The translations under genes were made by a program, and so were the position numbers. A DNA stretch of 64,000 nucleotides, from positions 134,695,968 through 134,759,967 of the forward strand of contig OZ018328.1 of NCBI GenBank assembly GCA_963969495.1. The letters are read 5' to 3'. The stretch's first letter is position 1. The number at the start of each line of letters is the position of its first letter. Positions 58,225-64,000 of this stretch are shown piece after piece. The DNA is from Ceratothoa steindachneri (lineage: Eukaryota; Arthropoda; Malacostraca; Isopoda; Cymothoidae). Under the pieces are notes generated by a model. It was given only the letters and a program-made list of their open reading frames with translations. It searched no databases and was not told the origin of the DNA.

Positions 58225-58590
58225 TGCTGCAGGTGTACTTTAAGTTTAAGCTGTTGTTCCTTCTTATTTATTCCAATCATCCTGCTCTCTGTAGACGAGG
58301 AAACTTTTTATCTTCTTTATTGGTCATTATTTCATTAGTATTTGCTTGAGTAATATCAAAAAGCTCATCTAAACTATCCTTCCATTTCTTATTTTTTTAC
58401 TGTTGCATACAAGGATTTTTTTGTCTTTGCTCTTTCTAAGTTGTTTCCAGTTATCAAATATCTATTAAGTTTCTTTACTCCATCACATTTATGAGTGGTT
58501 GGTATCACAACTTTTTGACACACATCAAATAGATCACTAACAGTTACGTTTGAAGCTTCTCTCTCTTGATTAACACTTTTATGATTCATC
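58225..58590 (-). pseudogene. Decayed ORF, function unknown
   Basis: The minus strand has a 66-codon frame (VSDLFDVCQKVVIPTTHKCD, VKKLNRYLITGNNLERAKTK). After a stop, in-phase stretches rich in Lys/Glu/Gln follow (MIGINKKEQQLKLKVHLQQEE). This looks like a degraded, charged, probably helical protein. I recall a loosely similar pattern in uncharacterised arthropod proteins but cannot name a family. Confidence 0.25.
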
Positions 58591-58599
58591 AGTAACTTG

Positions 58600-59284
58600 C
58601 TATGGTTCAGGTGTGTTATTGGTTGACCAATTAACTAAACATTAGTTGAACTTCTGATTGTCATAGTGAATCCATTTGAAATTCTTGTAATTGGATAAAT
58701 CAGAGCAGCGTTGCAAAACCTCTTCCGAATGCAAGCAGCACATTAAGTCATGTCACGTGCGCCTTCTGCCTTGCTTCAACTTATTGCAACAGTTGTTCAG
58801 CTTATATATCTTTAGTAAAAAGGAACCTAAATTTATATCATATAATCTACATATGTGGATTCAAAATGTTTGTAACACTTAAAAATAGTACTCACAAATA
58901 TACATGTAATGCAAGGCAAGAACAATATAATGAATGAGTAACGAAGGATAAAGATTCGTTTTAACACATATTTTCAAATGAATTTAAAAATGTGTTTTTT
59001 TATGCAGTTTTCCCTGGAGATGCATACTTTTCCCAATAATCGACTGGATGTACATAATAGCAAAAGTATGTATTTTCAGCAAAATCGAGTTTCAGATCTG
59101 AAAACTACACACAAAACTGCATAAGAAAAGCACATTTTCAAAATCATTTAAAAGATCTAGAACCAGACCTTACCTAAACTAACCAAATAAAATCGGACAC
59201 AAATCTGGAAAAAACTCACCTCATTTTTCTAGAAATTCATGCCGATACTTGTAGTCCAATCGATATATGACATGACCCCCCACA
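58600..59284. other. No gene recognised
   Basis: AT-rich sequence. Confidence 0.4.
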
Positions 59285-59821
59285 ACTTGCAAAAGAAACC
59301 ATTCCAACTGTTTTAGTCTCATAAATATGTTAGTTATAACATATCAAAAGTCCTAAGAAATCCCTTCACAGGAAATTATTGAAAAATACTAAAATAGATG
59401 GTGCGGTAATCGCTCATTTTCGATGCGGAGTTGCTAACGTTAGCTATGGGAGCGAACGTTTTAAACGCTGTCTGCAGGGCGGGAATAGCCAACAAGGTGC
59501 CCGCTGCGCTCGTCCAGTTCAATTACTTGTTTGCACTACCACCAAAACGTATGGTTTATGTTGACCAATTTCTGAGGAGGTAAATGATCTGTAATTGGAG
59601 TTGGTATCATAGTAATAGCTATATCAAACCTATAGGCTACTTGCTGTACGACCTTTATTGCCTTACCCCTAGACCTTTTACACAACGGTTCCTAGCCCCA
59701 TAGCCTCAGACTCGATACTACTATAGAGAGAGAAAGGGGGTGAACCTCCCACAAATTGCAACATAATAGAAACTCTTTCAACACTTTTGCTCCTACGAGT
59801 ATTAATAGGTTTTGTTAGTAA

Positions 59822-59925
59822 TAGCATACAAGTATCAAAAGTCCTAAGGAATTCCAGTGAAGGAAAATATAAAAAATGCTAGGATAATTGATGTGACAAT
59901 CTCTCATTTTCACCACACACCTGAC
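59822..59925 (+). repeat. Internal diverged copy of the terminal arm
   Basis: TATCAAAAGTCCTAAGGAAT, then GAAAATATAAAAAATGCTAG, and CAATCTCTCATTTTC parallel the left arm (TATCAAAAGTCCTAAGAAAT and so on) in the same orientation. Confidence 0.6.
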
Positions 59926-60675
59926 CCAAATAGTTATTTTTAAATTTACTTTAGATATCAAATATGTATACAGACATTTTTGTAATACAAGTTTGATTGA
60001 TTAACAAATGTAATTATGCAAATAGGGTAATTACTCATTAAATAAGCTATACACCCATTTACATATCATGAGAAACATTTTTAGGAAATTTAAAACAAAT
60101 GTACTCAGATCACAGTTAAAACAGAAGCGGAAGAAGCATAATAAAGAGAAAAGTGAGGGAAGAGGTCCTGTACCAGGTGCGTATAGCATTTCTAACAGAC
60201 AAATCACACAAGTAACCTACATCGCACTCACTCACCACACTGTCAAATTAAGCACGAGAGTGGGGATATGGAAACCCAGCTACCCATGTCCTCATCACAC
60301 CCACTCCAACAATAAGTGATACTGGGTCATTTAGCAACCACCCAGACACAGACTTGCAGAGTGAGCATCAGAGGCTTAGGCATCCAGGCACCCATCGATC
60401 CCTAATTAAAATTAATTATTGAGTTGTGTATGTGATAATGGGAACATTTAAAACAAATATGGAGGAAAAAGCTTAAGCATAAAAGGAGAAAGATGAAGCA
60501 GTGGTCCAAGTTAACTGCCCCCTTCCCCCTGCAGCTTGAAGCCCTGCATGGCTCTCTGATGGCTGAAGGCTTCACTCCATGGAGTGAAGCATAGTTGGCT
60601 GTTGTAAAAACCATAATTGTTATTATTATTATTTTAAAGAATCTAAAAAAGGTTTACAAATAAAAAATAACCTTC

Positions 60676-60915
60676 TTAGCCATCGCTGCCTTCATCATCA
60701 TAATCATCACATGCTTCACGTGCATTGACACATGCTGAACCTTTGCATTTGTCACATCCAACAGTGCACTCAAGATTATGCTTTTTGCATCTGCACCTCA
60801 GGCTGCTGCAGTCTATTTTACATGTGCATCTAATTACCTTCAGGAGTTACTGTGGAGCAGGTGGTAGGTCTGTCTCGACCGGGACCAGACCCCCATCGGG
60901 CTGTTTCCATCTCCA
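60676..60915 (-). pseudogene. Cys-rich CXC-like C-terminal module
   Basis: The minus-strand frame reads WRWKQPDGGLVPVETDLPPA, PQ, one TAA stop (60847-60849), then LLKVIRCTCKIDC, SSLRCRCKKHNLECTV, GCDKCKGSACVN and an acidic end DDYDDEGSDG before a natural stop at 60676. Cys spacing is C-x-C-x3-C-x4-C-x-C-x6-C-x3-C-x2-C-x4-C, the repeated short-spaced pattern of CXC-type zinc-binding modules (TSO1/tesmin-like in style). The codon phase is preserved through 240 bp apart from the one stop, and upstream sequence is lost. It sits inside the inverted-arm element, so it may be the C-terminus of that element's protein or a captured exon. Metal and DNA binding is inference from the pattern. Confidence 0.65.
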
Positions 60916-61164
60916 TTATGGAATGAATAAAATTAAATTTATTTGTTATGTCTAGTTGCTAACGTTAGCAACTCCGCACCGAAAGTAAGCGATTACCGAA
61001 CCATCTATTTTAGTATTTTTCAATAATTTCTCCTTGAAGGGATTTCTGATGACTTTTGATATGTTATAACTAACATACTTATGAGACTAAAACAGTTGGA
61101 ATTGCTTCTGTTGCAACTTCTTACAAAATGATTGAACTATTGTTCGAATGCGGGCATTATAGAG

Positions 61165-61228
61165 CCACGTGGCCTTAACGACCTAGCGGAAAATGTGCAT
61201 GGGGTTGTACGCCCCTTCGAATCCTTTT
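61165..61228 (+). other. tRNA-like fragment
   Basis: GGCCTTAACGACCTAGCGGA resembles a D-arm and CCCCTTCGAATCC a B-box. The acceptor stem is not formed. Possible SINE remnant just outside the inverted-arm element. Confidence 0.25.
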
Positions 61229-61229
61229 C

Positions 61230-61902
61230 AATTTTAACACAGTAAAAGAAATTATGATTCCGTCTGAATCTACGAGTACTGCGGAATGTAGAGCATGTAT
61301 TATCTATTTCTAAGGCCTGACAATCGGCATCAAAATCTTCTCGTATTAGTTAGTATTGCGACTTAGCACTGTCACCGCACACTATTTATTATACCATATT
61401 ATCTGAAAACATGACATCCACGATTCGTCCGAAATATACGAAAATATAACAAAGAATGCTATTGGTTAATCGCCAAAAGACGCATGCACAGATCTCCTGC
61501 AGATATAACAAAGTCTGCTATTCGCTAACTAGTCAGGCCAAAACTTGATGGGAATAAGGCAAATGGCCAAGAAAGATTAAATTTCGGAAAGTGAATAATT
61601 ACGTTAGTATTAGATTCCGGAAGTTGAATATGACATCAGTGAGCATCATTTTAAGAACTAAAACGTTTGTCTTTGAAAATTAGAAAATCGTAATTGTGCT
61701 AAAACGAATCTTATCCTAATTATGAATAAGTGAAGCATTTATAGTTTATTTCGAGTTTCAATAACTGTAAAATATTCAAGTTCCGAGCGCCACCTTTAAA
61801 CATCATTTATTTGAGTCAAATTTTTGCTACGTTTCCACATGAAAATGAATCAATTAGGATAGTATACTGATAAATCTTTGATGGTCGGGTTTTTGCATCA
61901 CC

Positions 61903-61905
<3 letters not shown>
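61230..61905. other. No gene recognised
   Basis: AT-rich sequence. Confidence 0.4.

Positions 61906-61945
<40 letters not shown>
61906..61945. repeat. (TA)n microsatellite
   Basis: TA run of about 40 bp. Confidence 0.96.
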
Positions 61946-61947
<2 letters not shown>

Positions 61948-64000
61948 TAAGGTTCTAAAGCTTTTGCTTTACAAGCTTGTTAGCTAATTGGCCGTTAATC
62001 TGTGCTTGCTGCTCTGTTGACGACCATCTTTTCACTTTTTCCCCTTACATTACACCCATTTCGCTTTTTTTATTAATCCCTCCCTGACATCCCCGGATGT
62101 GCTCATTTGCAAAGCTTTTCGCGGCAAATTCCTTTCCTTGGCTCGTAATTAATTATTTGATGCATAAAATTCTCTTTTTGAACCGCGCTGCCTGACCCAC
62201 ATAACCACCGCTCTTGTAAGTGGTTCCTATCAATCTTTCCCCTTCCTTTCCTCTCATTTCTCTTTTTCCTTTGTAAATTTTCCTAATTACAAAGACAGCA
62301 TCCAACACACTTTCCTTTGATGTTCCATTTTAACCCTTTTTCCCTATCTCTCTCTCTCTCAAGATTTTTCCCTGCTTTATATGCCTTACTTTCGTAGATA
62401 TCTCTACAGTTTTCACGTTTGGTTTCTGTGTAAAAGAAGAATCTTCGTCGCATCTTTATGTACTCACGTTGTTTTTAATCTGAAACGTTTGTAAGGAAGA
62501 AGAAGATTTAATAGCCAAAAGACCTTTGTGAAATGTACAAGACAGACGTAGACCTTGTTTAGAATATTGAGGGCTACGTAGCAATCATTATGTCTATATT
62601 TTCTTTATATCCTCACCCATTTACTCTACCCTAACTCCATTATTTGGGTGCAGTTAAATCCGATCTAAACTGATAATGCAAAACTCTTACAAATACTATC
62701 TTCGGACAACATAAACAAACACTGAACATAATATACAGACATTTTTTTAGCGCCATCCTAAATTATGAATCCCCTTCCTGTGCAACATCCATACCAAACA
62801 CAAACCTGCACAAGATACAAACAGTGCCTCTCGAATTAAAAATGATGCATAAACCACCCTAAAAATATATAACCCCTCTATGTTTTAAACTAAAATTCTC
62901 CCAGAAGCCACCTAATTCTGAAAGCCACACATTTCTTTCGCCATCTATTCTACCATTCACATTCACTACACACCAGATCCATTCATAAAACCTCTCCTGT
63001 TATGGAATGGAATCGTTCTTTCCGACCATGTGCCCCGTTTTCCAGTCAGAAATTCGACGCTCCCAAGAATAATATATGTAACTAGCCGAATCAGAAAAAG
63101 CCAGTGTCTGAAAACTTTTATTAAGTTTATATTCAAAATAAGTTAATAAATAACTAATTAAAAATTCCCAACCTGTCAAAATTAACCTAACTTAACCTAA
63201 CCCAAATAATTCCTTCTGAGTTAGCCAAATCTTACTTACTAGCTATATAATTATAAAACGCAAAATTCTCAACCAGGGAGGTTCATCTCGAGAATGCATC
63301 TAGTGACTCTAAGTTTCAATGCAATAATAGAGAGTGTATGCACAAATGTAGTAATGGATGAGTTTTTAGGCCTGTTGCTAAATCGCAACCCACTGTGGTA
63401 AGTTTTCAACAGGTGTCGCCTCGTGTTTTCAGTATTTCTTAAACTGATGATAAGGGCTTGACTGTTGGTGGCTAAAGTAAGTTCATGGAGTGAGGAAAGT
63501 GCTATAAATAACCAAAATAATGGAGTCTGCTCTGTAAATTTGCTAAGACGAAATTTATCGATTAATGAAATTTGGGTCTTCGTTCCGAAAATTTCCGCAA
63601 CGGAAAAAAAGGGGGCGCTCATTTCGACCAAACATGCGTTAACAACTCCGGAAGAAAATCAGGAGCAGAGGAATTAAAATCCGAGTTATGCCATGGATAT
63701 CTACAAACATCACCTATAAAGATCAGATGTCACTAATTGCACACTGCAAACTAGAAAGAACTCCGGGAGCACATAACTCCACCTATTGTCAGGAATACAC
63801 TATCTCGTAATGCTAGTGAAATTGAATTAGAGATCCTAAAATCTGCTTTAAGATGCGGATCAGCCCCATAATCAAACCAACCCTTACTTGGCCAAGACCC
63901 CCCCCGCCCCCCCAAAAAAAAATCGTTGAGATCCATCAATACTCTTATAAGCTTGGACCCAAAAATGCAGTCAAAAAGCAAAAAAACGAATGATTGCATA
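61946..64000. other. No gene recognised (2 kb)
   Basis: AT-rich. Near 63185 lies AACCTAACTTAACCTAACCC, a motif often seen in arthropod repeats. The 120-codon minus frame at 63269-63631 has no recognisable domain. Confidence 0.4.

Larger units (their letters stand above)
59285..61118 (-). mobile_element. Element with about 165-bp terminal inverted arms
   Basis: The left arm (59285-59454) and right arm (60953-61118) are reverse complements over about 165 bp. Shared blocks are CAACTGTTTTAGTCTCATAA, ATGTTAGTTATAACATATCA, AAAATACTAAAATAGATGGT and GGAGTTGCTAACGTTAGC. A third, diverged copy of the arm lies inside in direct orientation at 59822-59925. The interior includes a Cys-rich coding remnant on the minus strand. 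Target duplication not identified. Transposon class unknown. Confidence 0.75.

Noticed and set aside
63269..63631. 120-codon minus-strand frame as a gene
   Set aside because: No recognisable domain, composition like the surroundings, and an overlapping plus-strand frame; length alone is not enough in eukaryotic DNA.

Overview
The window looks like non-genic, repeat-dense nuclear DNA from an animal, most likely an arthropod and plausibly a decapod crustacean. The reasons are its very high density of long (TA)n microsatellites (more than 20 arrays, about 1.9 kb in total), its Penelope-like, mariner/Tc1-like and L2/CR1-like elements, and the absence of any intact single-copy gene or bacterial-style operon. 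The taxonomic call is inference. Almost every open frame longer than 60 codons is a (TA)n or (GA)n artefact, a shadow frame, or a broken transposon gene. I found no intact host protein gene, rRNA or true tRNA.

Layout. 1-6.3 kb: microsatellites, a fold-back repeat with tRNA-like boxes (4.4-4.65 kb) and a GC-richer block. 6.4-9.2 kb: two arrays of one 48-bp (16-codon) minisatellite, split by about 1.4 kb of other sequence. 9.6-10.0 kb: a MITE-like element. 12.2 kb: a LINE 3' fragment. 13.25-14.34 kb: a mariner (DD34D) copy. 14.8-15.1 kb: a G-run minisatellite. 17.0-17.5 kb: a LINE C-terminal fragment. 18.8-19.97 kb: a long hairpin, a Penelope remnant and a second hairpin. 21.5-25.5 kb: a decayed LINE reverse transcriptase around a CpG-rich block with a TATA box and a broken acidic/basic ORF. 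29.1-31.6 kb: a repeat interrupted by a 1.8-kb DNA transposon with about 217-bp terminal inverted repeats; the uninterrupted inverted copy of that site lies at 37.3-37.9 kb. 34.37-36.33 kb: a Penelope-like element carrying hammerhead-ribozyme-like terminal motifs. 42 kb: a second Penelope family fragment. 44.7-46.06 kb: a second DD41D-type transposon. 46.1-52.2 and 57.1-58.2 kb: a modular repeat family with constant ends and variable tandem interiors. It is interrupted at 47.65-50.47 kb by two LINEs, an L2-like copy with a 652-codon frame and a CR1-like 3' end. 59.28-61.12 kb: an element with about 165-bp inverted arms enclosing a Cys-rich CXC-like C-terminus.

How the parts relate. The region records successive insertion: Penelope copies sit against (TA)n arrays, LINEs sit inside the modular repeat, and the DD41D transposon sits inside an older inverted duplication whose empty site survives in the same window. 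All transposase and reverse transcriptase frames examined carry stops, frameshifts, truncations or lost catalytic residues, so I see no autonomous active element.
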